Below, piece after piece: positions 10,872-23,807 of a DNA stretch of 64,000 nt (positions within the stretch are counted from its first letter, which is position 1; each line of letters opens with the position of its first letter). The stretch is from Globodera rostochiensis (lineage: Eukaryota; Nematoda; Chromadorea; Rhabditida; Heteroderidae). The stretch is taken from assembly GCA_018350325.1 (NCBI GenBank), contig JAEVLN010000003.1, positions 4,791,758-4,855,757 on the forward strand. The letters are read 5' to 3'. Made by a program: the position numbers and the translations under genes. The notes below the pieces were generated by a model. That model searched no databases. It had not been told where the DNA came from and saw only the letters and a program-made list of their open reading frames with translations.

Positions 10872-11745
10872 TAGGGTTGAGCGGGACCGGGACTTTTGGG
10901 AAAAACCGGGACCGGGACTTACCGGGACCAGAAAAACCGGGACCGGGACCGAGATTTTCAACCGGGACCGGGACTAACCGAGACTTTTCAAGGGAAAATT
11001 TTTTTGTAATGTTCAATGGTAAAACAAAAAAATTTTTTGTTATTCAAAAAATCTTCCTTATTGTCTTTAACTTCAATTTTATCGTATCATTTTTTGAGAT
11101 TTACTTTTAGTGAGTGAGATAGGCGCCGCCGAGAAAAATTTTGAAATTTTGACTCAATTTTGTTCAAGAATTTCATCAAAATTTTAGCAAAATTATGTAT
11201 TTTGCTTCGAAATTTAGAGAAAAAAACTGGATTACGTAAGAGTGAAGGATAACCGGCGGTGCCGACAGGCGCCGCCGGAGAAATTTTTACAAAAATTGGC
11301 AATCTTTGTTAAGGAAATTGAAGCAAAAATTCAAAGACGTGATGAATTTATTTCAAAAATTCTTGTATCTATTCTTTTTTTTTTTTTGATTTAGCATTTA
11401 AAAGTTATTAAAATATTTTTATTATTAGGGGAAGAAAATTATGTGAGTAGAGGAAAAAGGATAAATAAATTATTGTACTCAAGCGGACTCTAACCCGACA
11501 GAACATTTGACTTGCCGGAAGACAAAACACGGAGAGACCGAGTTCTCTGGGGAGTCCCTTGTAAAAAAGATTGAAATTGTCGCTCGATGATGCCATCATT
11601 AGGGGTGTAAATTTAGTCCCGGTCCCGACTCGGGACCACCGACCGGGACCGGGACTTTTAGATTTTAAAAAGTCCCGTCCCGACCGGGACCGGGACCTGA
11701 AAAAACCGGGAAATCCCGTCCCGGTACCGGTCCCGCTCAACCCTA
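10872..11745. mobile_element. Non-autonomous hAT-like element, 874 bp
   Basis: Perfect termini TAGGGTTGAGC / GCTCAACCCTA, 8-bp target duplication ATTTAAAG on both sides, and the uninterrupted empty site in the other arm at about 9350-9360. Both ends are GGGACCGGGAC-rich; the middle contains hairpins of the GGTGCCGACAGGCGCC type. No transposase frame. Confidence 0.9.
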
Positions 11746-12820
11746 ATTTAAAGTATTAATACGGTCGTATGACATTTCGCCCCGACATTTCCGCCCCGGA
11801 CATTTGCGGCACCATTAAATATATTTCGCAATAATATTTCCAAGTCTTCACATTTTTTGCAAAATCAAATCTTTGATTGCTCGGTTGTTGCCCACCCATT
11901 TCTTTTTTGCGATTCTCACTGAGACCCCTAGTGGGATCAAGCTCATATGGTCTCATTCGGGTTAAAATCTGAATTGAATGTTTATTTGGTCTATTTGATA
12001 ATATTACATTCTACAGTATCATCTAGAGTTTGATCTCAAAACTGTGAAGAATTTGGGTAAATATTAGTTGCGAATTATATTTAATGTGGCCGAAATGTCC
12101 GATTTGGCTAGGGCCACAAATGCCCGAAAAAGGGGTAAAAAAATGCTTCGCATTTTGGCCGCAAATCGGGCGGAACTGTCCGGGACGCAAATGTTGTGTA
12201 ACCATTAAACGATGTTCGAGAACGCCATTTGTTTTGAGTTAAAAACTCATATAATTAGAATAGATACACAAAATAATATAATGTGATATTTCGTGATCAG
12301 CGGCGCAGAAGGACAAAATTTGTAGAATAAAATTTTGAATTGGCTAATTTGTATAAATTTACAAAAAAAAACTTTTAATGAAATGCTCTTTTTTTGACTA
12401 GCGAATGTGGAAAAAAATTGATTCATCGGTCCACAAAACGGCCGTTCATCGCATAATCAGCACAGCTGATCAATGATAGTGGTGACGTAATTGTTGGGAT
12501 TTGCAATGGCATCCTTAGTTCTAGATATAGTTTTTAAATTTTATTACCGGTATATTTAAAAGCAAAACCGTAAAGTCCCGCGGGGATGGAATTTTTGCGT
12601 CATCGAAAATGTGAAAATTGGAAGAGAATTGATGCTCAATGCGGAAGAAGAATGTGCGGACAGTGAAGAGAGCAGCAGTCGCCGAGTGGAAGAAAAGAGA
12701 GTGGGCTGAGTGAAGAACTATTGCATAGCAGGTGCTGGAATCAGACCCAAAAATGCACGCACAGCATCCAACATTTGCTTTGACCAAAACATTCATTCTC
12801 CCCACAGCGCTTCTTTCTTC

Positions 12821-12925
12821 GGTTTAATTACCCAAGTTTGAGGTACTTGGTGTATCCTGCCCAAAATATCTGTGGCATGGAATAAATTTTGGAACTGCGC
12901 GGCCCTCAACTGGGCGGTGCTTAAA
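12821..12925 (+). ncRNA. SL1: SL1 RNA, unit 1
   Basis: This is the reference copy. The 22-nt leader is followed by the splice donor GTACTT, a stem region, the Sm-binding site AATTTTGG and a 3' stem-loop closing around CTCAACT. SL1 RNA donates its leader to pre-mRNAs by trans-splicing as a snRNP. The 5' end is placed at GGTTTAATT. The upstream region back to GCATCCAACATTTGC is the same in all units and presumably holds the snRNA-type proximal element. Unit 1 differs from units 2-13 by ATATCTG for ATACCTG. Confidence 0.95.
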
Positions 12926-13150
12926 TTTGTCTTGAAAAGATGTGTGTTTACGAGTTAGCACTAAAAAAGTTGGAATTTTGCAGGGGTTGTTTCGGCAAAA
13001 TTCGACAAATTGGAGCAATTTTTTACATACATTCAATTTTTGAGGAAAATTTACAGAGAGTTATTCTTGACAAATTGTCCAATATCTGTATGAGCGTGAC
13101 AAAAGGGACGAAAAGTGACACATTTGGTTGGCTTCCCTCACTCTAGCATC

Positions 13151-13270
13151 GCTTACGACCATACCACGTTGAAAGCACGCCATCCCGTCCGATCTGGCAA
13201 GTTAAGCAACGTTGGGCCACCTTAGTACTTGGAACGGAGACGTCCTGGGAATCGGCGGTGTTGTAGGCTT
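13151..13270 (+). rRNA. 5S rRNA, unit 1
   Basis: 120 nt from GCTTACGACC to TTGTAGGCTT, closely matching the general nematode 5S sequence (CATCCCGTCCGATCTGGCAA, AGTTAAGCAACGTTG, TAGTACTTGG). It is followed at once by CTTTTTG, a Pol III terminator. Promoter elements are internal. It is co-oriented with SL1, 330 nt downstream of the SL1 start. Confidence 0.97.
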
Positions 13271-14404
13271 CTTTTTGTTTAAATTTTTAATTGTATTTAT
13301 AATAGGTATTTCTTTTTTTGTTTGTGCATAAAATATTAGCACTTGTTTTTGATAATTAATTCTCGCTTCGTGCGCGTGAATTTCTCTTATCATTTCAGCT
13401 ATTTGATCTTTAAAAGCCCTCAAATCTTCACTATTTTTATATTTTTCATTGTTTTTGGCCAATTTTGATGGGCTGTATCTTTGCTCAAAATGGTGAGCGG
13501 CGCCCAATTTTTGCATATTCGTACTCAGCTCGATGAGGGGAATCGATTGATATAAAATTTAGGCGAATTTGATTCTGTTGAAAAAATTTTATTTTTTAAA
13601 TTTATATCGGATATTTTTAATTTATTTGAATAAAGTTTTTGTTTTCTTTTTCCCTCGAATTCGCTAGAAATGTGCCCCCCCCCCCCGTGATTGTTTTAGT
13701 TTAATTTCTTGAACATTTTATTTTTTGAAGAAATAGTGTGCTAAAAAGAGAGAGACAGACGGCGAGAGTAATTTGGCATAAACGCACCCCATCTAAAAAT
13801 TGTTTTATTAATTTCTTGAAATTTTATTTTTTGAAGAAATAATGTGCTAAAAAGAGAGAGGCAGACGGCGAGAGTAATTTGGACATCAGCGCACCCCATC
13901 TAAAAATTGTTATAGTTTAATTTCCTGCAGATTTTATTTTTTGAAGAAATAGTGTGCTAAAAAGAGAGAGGCAGACGGCGAGAGTAATTTGGACATCAAC
14001 GCACCCCATCTAAAAATTGTTTTAGTTTAATTTCCTGCAGATTTTATTTTTTGAAGAAATAGTGCGGATTTTTTAAATTTATTTGATTTTGTTTTCTTTT
14101 TTCCCTCGAATTCGCTAGAAATGACCCCCCCCCCCCGTGATTTTAAAAATCAAATCCCAAAATAAAGCCATCAAAATTTTCAGTCATCGAAAATGTGAAA
14201 ATTGGAAGAGAATTGATGCTCAATGCAGAAGAAGAATGTGCGGACAGTGAAGAGAGCAGCAGTCGCCGAGTGGAAGAAAAGAGAGTGGGCTGAGTGAAGA
14301 ACTATTGCATAGCAGGTGCTGGAATCAGACCCAAAAATGCACGCACAGCATCCAACATTTGCTTTGACCAAAACATTCATTCTCCCCACAGCGCTTCTTT
14401 TTTC

Positions 14405-14509
14405 GGTTTAATTACCCAAGTTTGAGGTACTTGGTGTATCCTGCCCAAAATACCTGTGGCATGGAATAAATTTTGGAACTGCGCGGCCCTCAACTGGGCG
14501 GTGCTTAAA
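14405..14509 (+). ncRNA. SL1: SL1 RNA, unit 2
   Basis: Full-length copy with the long 3' stem (ACTGGGCGGTGC) and ATACCTG in the middle, the array consensus. Confidence 0.95.
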
Positions 14510-14734
14510 TTTGTCTTGAAAAGATGTGTGTTTACGAGTTAGCACTAAAAAAGTTGGAATTTTGCAGGGGTTGTTTCGGCAAAATTCGACAAATTGGAGC
14601 AATTTTTTACATACATTCAATTTTTGAGGAAAATTTACAGAGAGTTATTCTTGACAAATTGTCCAATATCTGTATGAGCGTGACAAAAGGGACGAAAAGT
14701 GACACATTTGGTTGGCTTCCCTCACTCTAGCATC

Positions 14735-14854
14735 GCTTACGACCATACCACGTTGAAAGCACGCCATCCCGTCCGATCTGGCAAGTTAAGCAACGTTGGG
14801 CCACCTTAGTACTTGGAACGGAGACGTCCTGGGAATCGGCGGTGTTGTAGGCTT
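14735..14854 (+). rRNA. 5S rRNA, unit 2
   Basis: Identical to unit 1 by eye, with the CTTTTTG terminator. Confidence 0.96.
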
Positions 14855-15984
14855 CTTTTTGTTTAAATTTTTAATTGTATTTATAATAGGTATTTCTTTT
14901 TTTGTTTGTGCATAAAATATTAGCACTTGTTTTTGATAATTAATTCTCGCTTTGTGCGCGTGAATTTCTCTTATCATTTCAGCTATTTGATCTTTAAAAG
15001 CCCTCAAATCTTCACTATTTTTATATTTTTCATTGTTTTTGGCCAATTTTGATGGGCTGTATCTTTGCTCAAAATGGTGAGCGGCGCCCAATTTTTGCAT
15101 ATTCGTACTCAGCTCGATGAGGGGAATCGATTGATATAAAATTTAGGCGAATTTGATTCTGTTGAAAAAATTTTATTTTTTAAATTTATATCGGATATTT
15201 TTAATTTATTTGAATAAAGTTTTTGTTTTCTTTTTCCCTCGAATTCGCTAGAAATGTGCCCCCCCCCCCGTGATTGTTTTAGTTTAATTTCTTGAACATT
15301 TTATTTTTTGAAGAAATAGTGTGCTAAAAAGAGAGAGACAGACGGCGAGAGTAATTTGGCATAAACGCACCCCATCTAAAAATTGTTTTATTAATTTCTT
15401 GAAATTTTATTTTTTGAAGAAATAATGTGCTAAAAAGAGAGAGGCAGACGGCGAGAGTAATTTGGACATCAGCGCACCCCATCTAAAAATTGTTATAGTT
15501 TAATTTCCTGCAGATTTTATTTTTTGAAGAAATATTGTGCTAAAAAGAGAGAGGCAGACGGCGAGAGTAATTTGGACATCAACGCACCCCATCTAAAAAT
15601 TGTTTTAGTTTAATTTCCTGCAGATTTTATTTTTTGAAGAAATAGTGCGGATTTTTTAAATTTATTTGATTTTGTTTTCTTTTTTCCCTCGAATTCGCTA
15701 GAAATGACCCCCCCCCCGTGATTTTAAAAATCAAATCCCAAAATAAAGCCATCAAAATTTCAGTCATCGAAAATGTGAAAATTGGAAGAGAATTGATGCT
15801 CAATGCAGAAGAAGAATGTGCGGACAGTGAAGAGAGCAGCAGTCGCCGAGTGGAAGAAAAGAGAGTGGGCTGAGTGAAGAACTATTGCATAGCAGGTGCT
15901 GGAATCAGACCCAAAAATGCACGCACAGCATCCAACATTTGCTTTGACCAAAACATTCATTCTCCCCACAGCGCTTCTTTTTTC

Positions 15985-16089
15985 GGTTTAATTACCCAAG
16001 TTTGAGGTACTTGGTGTATCCTGCCCAAAATACCTGTGGCATGGAATAAATTTTGGAACTGCGCGGCCCTCAACTGGGCGGTGCTTAAA
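15985..16089 (+). ncRNA. SL1: SL1 RNA, unit 3
   Basis: Consensus copy with the long 3' stem. Confidence 0.95.
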
Positions 16090-16314
16090 TTTGTCTTGAA
16101 AAGATGTGTGTTTACGAGTTAGCACTAAAAAAGTTGGAATTTTGCAGGGGTTGTTTCGGCAAAATTCGACAAATTGGAGCAATTTTTTACATACATTCAA
16201 TTTTTGAGGAAAATTTACAGAGAGTTATTCTTGACAAATTGTCCAATATCTGTATGAGCGTGACAAAAGGGACGAAAAGTGACACATTTGGTTGGCTTCC
16301 CTCACTCTAGCATC

Positions 16315-16434
16315 GCTTACGACCATACCACGTTGAAAGCACGCCATCCCGTCCGATCTGGCAAGTTAAGCAACGTTGGGCCACCTTAGTACTTGGAACG
16401 GAGACGTCCTGGGAATCGGCGGTGTTGTAGGCTT
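16315..16434 (+). rRNA. 5S rRNA, unit 3
   Basis: Consensus copy. The spacer after it is the last in the array that keeps the ancestral 14-bp stretch near 16635-16650. Confidence 0.96.
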
Positions 16435-17563
16435 CTTTTTGTTTAAATTTTTAATTGTATTTATAATAGGTATTTCTTTTTTTGTTTGTGCATAAAATAT
16501 TAGCACTTGTTTTTGATAATTAATTCTCGCTTTGTGCGCGTGAATTTCTCTTATCATTTCAGCTATTTGATCTTTAAAAGCCCTCAAATCTTCACTATTT
16601 TTATATTTTTCATTGTTTTTGGCCAATTTTGATGGGCTGTATCTTTGCTCAAAATGGTGAGCGGCGCCCAATTTTTGCATATTCGTACTCAGCTCGATGA
16701 GGGGAATCGATTGATATAAAATTTAGGCGAATTTGATTCTGTTGAAAAAATTTTATTTTTTAAATTTATATCGGATATTTTTAATTTATTTGAATAAAGT
16801 TTTTGTTTTCTTTTTCCCTCGAATTCGCTAGAAATGTGCCCCCCCCCCGTGATTGTTTTAGTTTAATTTCTTGAACATTTTATTTTTTGAAGAAATAGTG
16901 TGCTAAAAAGAGAGAGACAGACGGCGAGAGTAATTTGGCATAAACGCACCCCATCTAAAAATTGTTTTATTAATTTCTTGAAATTTTATTTTTTGAAGAA
17001 ATAATGTGCTAAAAAGAGAGAGGCAGACGGCGAGAGTAATTTGGACATCAGCGCACCCCATCTAAAAATTGTTATAGTTTAATTTCCTGCAGATTTTATT
17101 TTTTGAAGAAATATTGTGCTAAAAAGAGAGAGGCAGACGGCGAGAGTAATTTGGACATCAACGCACCCCATCTAAAAATTGTTTTAGTTTAATTTCCTGC
17201 AGATTTTATTTTTTGAAGAAATAGTGCGGATTTTTTAAATTTATTTGATTTTGTTTTCTTTTTTCCCTCGAATTCGCTAGAAATGACCCCCCCCCGTGAT
17301 TTTAAAAATCAAATCCCAAAATAAAGCCATCAAAATTTTCAGTCATCGAAAATGTGAAAATTGGAAGAGAATTGATGCTCAATGCAGAAGAAGAATGTGC
17401 GGACAGTGAAGAGAGCAGCAGTCGCCGAGTGGAAGAAAAGAGAGTGGGCTGAGTGAAGAACTATTGCATAGCAGGTGCTGGAATCAGACCCAAAAATGCA
17501 CGCACAGCATCCAACATTTGCTTTGACCAAAACATTCATTCTCCCCACAGCGCTTCTTTTTTC

Positions 17564-17668
17564 GGTTTAATTACCCAAGTTTGAGGTACTTGGTGTATCC
17601 TGCCCAAAATACCTGTGGCATGGAATAAATTTTGGAACTGCGCGGCCCTCAACTGGGCGGTGCTTAAA
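17564..17668 (+). ncRNA. SL1: SL1 RNA, unit 4
   Basis: Consensus copy with the long 3' stem. Confidence 0.95.
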
Positions 17669-17893
17669 TTTGTCTTGAAAAGATGTGTGTTTACGAGTTA
17701 GCACTAAAAAAGTTGGAATTTTGCAGGGGTTGTTTCGGCAAAATTCGACAAATTGGAGCAATTTTTTACATACATTCAATTTTTGAGGAAAATTTACAGA
17801 GAGTTATTCTTGACAAATTGTCCAATATCTGTATGAGCGTGACAAAAGGGACGAAAAGTGACACATTTGGTTGGCTTCCCTCACTCTAGCATC

Positions 17894-18013
17894 GCTTACG
17901 ACCATACCACGTTGAAAGCACGCCATCCCGTCCGATCTGGCAAGTTAAGCAACGTTGGGCCACCTTAGTACTTGGAACGGAGACGTCCTGGGAATCGGCG
18001 GTGTTGTAGGCTT
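17894..18013 (+). rRNA. 5S rRNA, unit 4
   Basis: Consensus copy. From this spacer onward all units have a 14-bp deletion (GATGGCAAAATGG). Confidence 0.96.
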
Positions 18014-19125
18014 CTTTTTGTTTAAATTTTTAATTGTATTTATAATAGGTATTTCTTTTTTTGGTTTGTGCATAAAATATTAGCACTTGTTTTGATAATT
18101 AATTCTCGCTTTGTGCGCGTATTCTTATCATTTCAGCTATTTGATCTTTAAAAGCCCTCAAATCTTCACTATTTTTATATTTTTCATTGTTTTTGGCCAA
18201 TTTTGATGGCAAAATGGTGAGCGGCGCCCAATTTTTGCATATTCGTACTCAGCTCGATGAGGGGAATCGATTGATATAAAATTTAGGCGAATTTGAGTCT
18301 GTTGAAAAAATTTTATTTTTTAAATTTATATCGGATATTTTTAATTTATTTGAATAAAGTTTTTGTTTTCTTTTTCCCTCGAATTCGCTAGAAATGTGCC
18401 CCCCCCCCGTGATTGTTTTAGTTTAATTTCTTGAACATTTTATTTTTTGAAGAAATAGTGTGCTAAAAAGAGAGAGACAGACGGCGAGAGTAATTATTTG
18501 GCATAAACGCACCCCATCTAAAAATTGTTTTTTTTAATCTTATTTTATTTTTTGAAAAAATAATGTGCTAAAAAGAGAGAGGCAGACGGCGAGAGTAATT
18601 TGGACATCAGCGCACCCCATCTAAAAATTGTTATAGTTTAATTTCCTGCAGATTTTATTTTTTGAAGAAATAGTGTGCTAAAAAGAGAGAGGCAGACGGC
18701 GAGAGTAATTTGGACATCAACGCACCCCATCTAAAAATTGTTTTAGTTTAATTTCCTGCAGATTTTATTTTTTGAAGAAATAGTGCGGATTTTTTAAATT
18801 TATTTGATTTTGTTTTCTTTTTTCCCTCGAATTCGCTAGAAATGACACCCCCCCCCCGTGATTTTAAAAATCAAATCCCAAAATAAAGCCATCAAATTTT
18901 TCCGTCATCGAAAATGTGAAAATTGGAAGAGAATTGATGCTCAATGCAGAAGAAGAATGTGCGGACAGTGAAGAGAGCAGCAGTCGCCGAGTGGAAGAAA
19001 AGAGAGTGGGCTGAGTGAAGAACTATTGCATAGCAGGTGCTGGAATCAGACCCAAAAATGCACGCACAGCATCCAACATTTGCTTTGACCAAAACATTCA
19101 TTCTCCCCACAGCGCTTCTTTTTTC

Positions 19126-19228
19126 GGTTTAATTACCCAAGTTTGAGGTACTTGGTGTATCCTGCCCAAAATACCTGTGGCATGGAATAAATTTTGGAAC
19201 TGCGCGGCCCTCAACTGGCGGTGCTAAA
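19126..19228 (+). ncRNA. SL1: SL1 RNA, unit 5 (short-stem variant)
   Basis: One G is missing in the terminal stem (ACTGGCGGTGC) and one T after it. Leader, donor and Sm site are unchanged. Confidence 0.93.
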
Positions 19229-19453
19229 TTTGTCTTGAAAAGATGTGTGTTTACGAGTTAGCACTAAAAAAGTTGGAATTTTGCAGGGGTTGTTTCGGCA
19301 AAATTCGACAAATTGGAGCAATTTTTTACATACATTCAATTTTTGAGGAAAATTTACAGAGAGTTATTCTTGACAAATTGTCCAATATCTGTATGAGCGT
19401 GACAAAAGGGACGAAAAGTGACACATTTGGTTGGCTTCCCTCACTCTAGCATC

Positions 19454-19573
19454 GCTTACGACCATACCACGTTGAAAGCACGCCATCCCGTCCGATCTGG
19501 CAAGTTAAGCAACGTTGGGCCACCTTAGTACTTGGAACGGAGACGTCCTGGGAATCGGCGGTGTTGTAGGCTT
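19454..19573 (+). rRNA. 5S rRNA, unit 5
   Basis: Consensus copy with terminator. Confidence 0.96.
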
Positions 19574-20674
19574 CTTTTTGTTTAAATTTTTAATTGTATT
19601 TATAATAGGTATTTCTTTTTTTGTTTGTGCATAAAATATTAGCACTTGTTTTTGATAATTAATTCTCGCTTTGTGCGCGTGAATTTCTCTTATCATTTCA
19701 GCTATTTGATCTTTAAAAGCCCTCAAATCTTCACTATTTTTATATTTTTCATTGTTTTTGGCCAATTTTGATGGCAAAATGGTGAGCGGCGCCTAATTTT
19801 TGCATATTCGTACTCAGCTCGATGAGGGGAATCGATTGATATAAAATTTAGGCGAATTTGAGTCTGTTGAAAAAATTTTATTTTTTAAATTTATATCGGA
19901 TATTTTTAATTTATTTGAATAAAGTTTTTGTTTTCTTTTTCCCTCGAATTATTCGCTAGAAATGTGCCCCCCCCCCTGATTGTTTTAGTTTAATTTCTTG
20001 AACATTTTATTTTTGAAGAAATAGTGTGCTAAAAAGAGAGACAGACGGCGAGAGTAATTTGGCATAAACGCACCCCATCTAAAAATTGTTTTTTTAATTT
20101 CTTGAAATTTTATTTTTTGAAGAAAATAATGTGCTAAAAAGAGAGAGGCACGGCGAGAGTAATTTGGACATCAGCGCACCCCATCTAAAAATTGTTATAG
20201 TTTAATTTTGCAGATTTTATTTTTTGAAGAAATAGTGTGCTAAAAAGAGAGAGGCAGACGGCGAGAAATTTGGACATCAACGCACCCCATCTAAAAATTG
20301 TTTTAGTTTAATTTCCTGCAGATTATTTTTGAAGAAATAGTGCGGATTTTTTAAATTTATTTGATTTTGTTTTCTTTTTCCCGAATTCGCTAGAAATGAC
20401 ACCCCCCCCCCGTGATTTTAAAAATCAAATCCCAAAATAACCATCAAATTTTTCCGTCATCGAAAATAAAATTGGAAGAGAATTGATGCTCAATGCAGAA
20501 GAAGAATGTGCGGACAGTGAAGAGAGCAGCAGTCGCCGAGTGGAAGAAAAGAGAGTGGGCTGAGTGAAGAACTATTGCATAGCAGGTGCTGGAATCAGAC
20601 CCAAAAATGCACGCACAGCATCCAACATTTGCTTTGACCAAAACATTCATTCTCCCCACAGCGCTTCTTTTTTC

Positions 20675-20778
20675 GGTTTAATTACCCAAGTTTGAGGTAC
20701 TTGGTGTATCCTGCCCAAAATACCTGTGGCATGGAATAAATTTTGGAACTGCGCGGCCCTCAACTGGGCGGTGCTAAA
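20675..20778 (+). ncRNA. SL1: SL1 RNA, unit 6
   Basis: Keeps the GGG of the long stem but has the one-T deletion after it, so it is intermediate between the long-stem and short-stem types. Confidence 0.94.
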
Positions 20779-21003
20779 TTTGTCTTGAAAAGATGTGTGT
20801 TTACGAGTTAGCACTAAAAAAGTTGGAATTTTGCAGGGGTTGTTTCGGCAAAATTCGACAAATTGGAGCAATTTTTTACATACATTCAATTTTTGAGGAA
20901 AATTTACAGAGAGTTATTCTTGACAAATTGTCCAATATCTGTATGAGCGTGACAAAAGGGACGAAAAGTGACACATTTGGTTGGCTTCCCTCACTCTAGC
21001 ATC

Positions 21004-21123
21004 GCTTACGACCATACCACGTTGAAAGCACGCCATCCCGTCCGATCTGGCAAGTTAAGCAACGTTGGGCCACCTTAGTACTTGGAACGGAGACGTCCTG
21101 GGAATCGGCGGTGTTGTAGGCTT
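21004..21123 (+). rRNA. 5S rRNA, unit 6
   Basis: Consensus copy. The preceding spacer (19977-20460) carries many small deletions relative to other units. Confidence 0.96.
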
Positions 21124-22247
21124 CTTTTTGTTTAAATTTTTAATTGTATTTATAATAGGTATTTCTTTTTTTGTTTGTGCATAAAATATTAGCACTTGTT
21201 TTTGATAATTAATTCTCGCTTTGTGCGCGTGAATTTCTCTTATCATTTCAGCTATTTGATCTTTAAAAGCCCTCAAATCTTCACTATTTTTATATTTTTC
21301 ATTGTTTTTGGCCAATTTTGATGGCAAAATGGTGAGCGGCGCCTAATTTTTGCATATTCGTACTCAGCTCGATGAGGGGAATCGATTGATATAAAATTTA
21401 GGCGAATTTGAGTCTGTTGAAAAAATTTTATTTTTTAAATTTATATCGGATATTTTTAATTTATTTGAATAAAGTTTTTGTTTTCTTTTTCCCTCGAATT
21501 CGCTAGAAATGTGCCCCCCCCCCCCGTGATTGTTTTAGTTTAATTTCTTGAACATTTTATTTTTTGAAGAAATAGTGTGCTAAAAAGAGAGAGACAGACG
21601 GCGAGAGTAATTTGGCATAAACGCACCCCATCTAAAAATTGTTTTTTTTTAATTTCTTGAAATTTTATTTTTTGAAAAAATAATGTGCTAAAAAGAGAGA
21701 GGCAGACGGCGAGAGTAATTTGGACATCAGCGCACCCCATCTAAAAATTGTTATAGTTTAATTTCCTGCAGATTTTATTTTTTGAAGAAATAGTGTGCTA
21801 AAAAGAGAGAGGCAGACGGCGAGAGTAATTTGGACATCAACGCACCCCATCTAAAAATTGTTTTAGTTTAATTTCCTGCAGATTTTATTTTTTGAAGAAA
21901 TAGTGCGGATTTTTTAAATTTATTTGATTTTGTTTTCTTTTTTCCCTCGAATTCGCTAGAAATGACACCCCCCCCCCCCGTGATTTTAAAAATCAAATCC
22001 CAAAATAAAGCCATCAAATTTTTCCGTCATCGAAAATGTGAAAATTGGAAGAGAATTGATGCTCAATGCAGAAGAAGAATGTGCGGACAGTGAAGAGAGC
22101 AGCAGTCGCCGAGTGGAAGAAAAGAGAGTGGGCTGAGTGAAGAACTATTGCATAGCAGGTGCTGGAATCAGACCCAAAAATGCACGCACAGCATCCAACA
22201 TTTGCTTTGACCAAAACATTCATTCTCCCCACAGCGCTTCTTTTTTC

Positions 22248-22350
22248 GGTTTAATTACCCAAGTTTGAGGTACTTGGTGTATCCTGCCCAAAATACCTGT
22301 GGCATGGAATAAATTTTGGAACTGCGCGGCCCTCAACTGGCGGTGCTAAA
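22248..22350 (+). ncRNA. SL1: SL1 RNA, unit 7 (short-stem variant)
   Basis: Short stem ACTGGCGGTGC as in unit 5; otherwise consensus. Confidence 0.93.
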
Positions 22351-22575
22351 TTTGTCTTGAAAAGATGTGTGTTTACGAGTTAGCACTAAAAAAGTTGGAA
22401 TTTTGCAGGGGTTGTTTCGGCAAAATTCGACAAATTGGAGCAATTTTTTACATACATTCAATTTTTGAGGAAAATTTACAGAGAGTTATTCTTGACAAAT
22501 TGTCCAATATCTGTATGAGCGTGACAAAAGGGACGAAAAGTGACACATTTGGTTGGCTTCCCTCACTCTAGCATC

Positions 22576-22695
22576 GCTTACGACCATACCACGTTGAAAG
22601 CACGCCATCCCGTCCGATCTGGCAAGTTAAGCAACGTTGGGCCACCTTAGTACTTGGAACGGAGACGTCCTGGGAATCGGCGGTGTTGTAGGCTT
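22576..22695 (+). rRNA. 5S rRNA, unit 7
   Basis: Consensus copy with terminator. Confidence 0.96.
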
Positions 22696-23807
22696 CTTTT
22701 TGTTTAAATTTTTAATTGTATTTATAATAGGTATTTCTTTTTTTGTTTGTGCATAAAATATTAGCACTTGTTTTTGATAATTAATTCTCGCTTTGTGCGC
22801 GTGAATTTCTCTTATCATTTCAGCTATTTGATCTTTAAAAGCCCTCAAATCTTCACTATTTTTATATTTTTCATTGTTTTTGGCCAATTTTGATGGCAAA
22901 ATGGTGAGCGGCGCCCAATTTTTGCATATTCGTACTCAGCTCGATGAGGGGAATCGATTGATATAAAATTTAGGCGAATTTGAGTCTGTTGAAAAAATTT
23001 TATTTTTTAAATTTATATCGGATATTTTTAATTTATTTGAATAAAGTTTTTGTTTTCTTTTTCCCTCGAATTCGCTAGAAATGTGCCCCCCCCCCGTGAT
23101 TGTTTTAGTTTAATTTCTTGAACATTTTATTTTTTGAAGAAATAGTGTGCTAAAAAGAGAGAGACAGACGGCGAGAGTAATTTGGCATAAACGCACCCCA
23201 TCTAAAAATTGTTTTTTTTTAATTTCTTGAAATTTTATTTTTTGAAAAAATAATGTGCTAAAAAGAGAGAGGCAGACGGCGAGAGTAATTTGGACATCAG
23301 CGCACCCCATCTAAAAATTGTTATAGTTTAATTTCCTGCAGATTTTATTTTTTGAAGAAATAGTGTGCTAAAAAGAGAGAGGCAGACGGCGAGAGTAATT
23401 TGGACATCAACGCACCCCATCTAAAAATTGTTTTAGTTTAATTTCCTGCAGATTTTATTTTTTGAAGAAATAGTGCGGATTTTTTAAATTTATTTGATTT
23501 TGTTCCCTCGAATTCGCTAGAAATGACACCCCCCCCCCCGTGATTTTAAAAATCAAATCTCAAAATAAAGCCATCAAATTTTTCCGTCATCGAAAATGTG
23601 AAAATTGGAAGAGAATTGATGCTCAATGCAGAAGAAGAATGTGCGGACAGTGAAGAGAGCAGCAGTCGCCGAGTGGAAGAAAAGAGAGTGGGCTGAGTGA
23701 AGAACTATTGCATAGCAGGTGCTGGAATCAGACCCAAAAATGCACGCACAGCATCCAACATTTGCTTTGACCAAAACATTCATTCTCCCCACAGCGCTTC
23801 TTTTTTC

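Larger units (their letters stand above)
7856..13270. repeat. Large inverted repeat containing head-to-head 5S/SL1 units
   Basis: Left arm 7856 to ~9520 and right arm ~10694 to 13270 are inverted copies, near-identical over long stretches; ORFs 8921-9103 (+) and 12023-12205 (-) are the same protein. Each arm carries one SL1 RNA and one 5S gene pointing outward. The arms differ by a 874-bp transposon at 10872-11745 in the right arm and by a ~27-bp indel near 9330/11780. The spacer 9521-10693 is single-copy and contains a small secreted-protein gene. Apart from the RNA genes and the start of that gene, the arms show no credible coding sequence. Confidence 0.9.
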
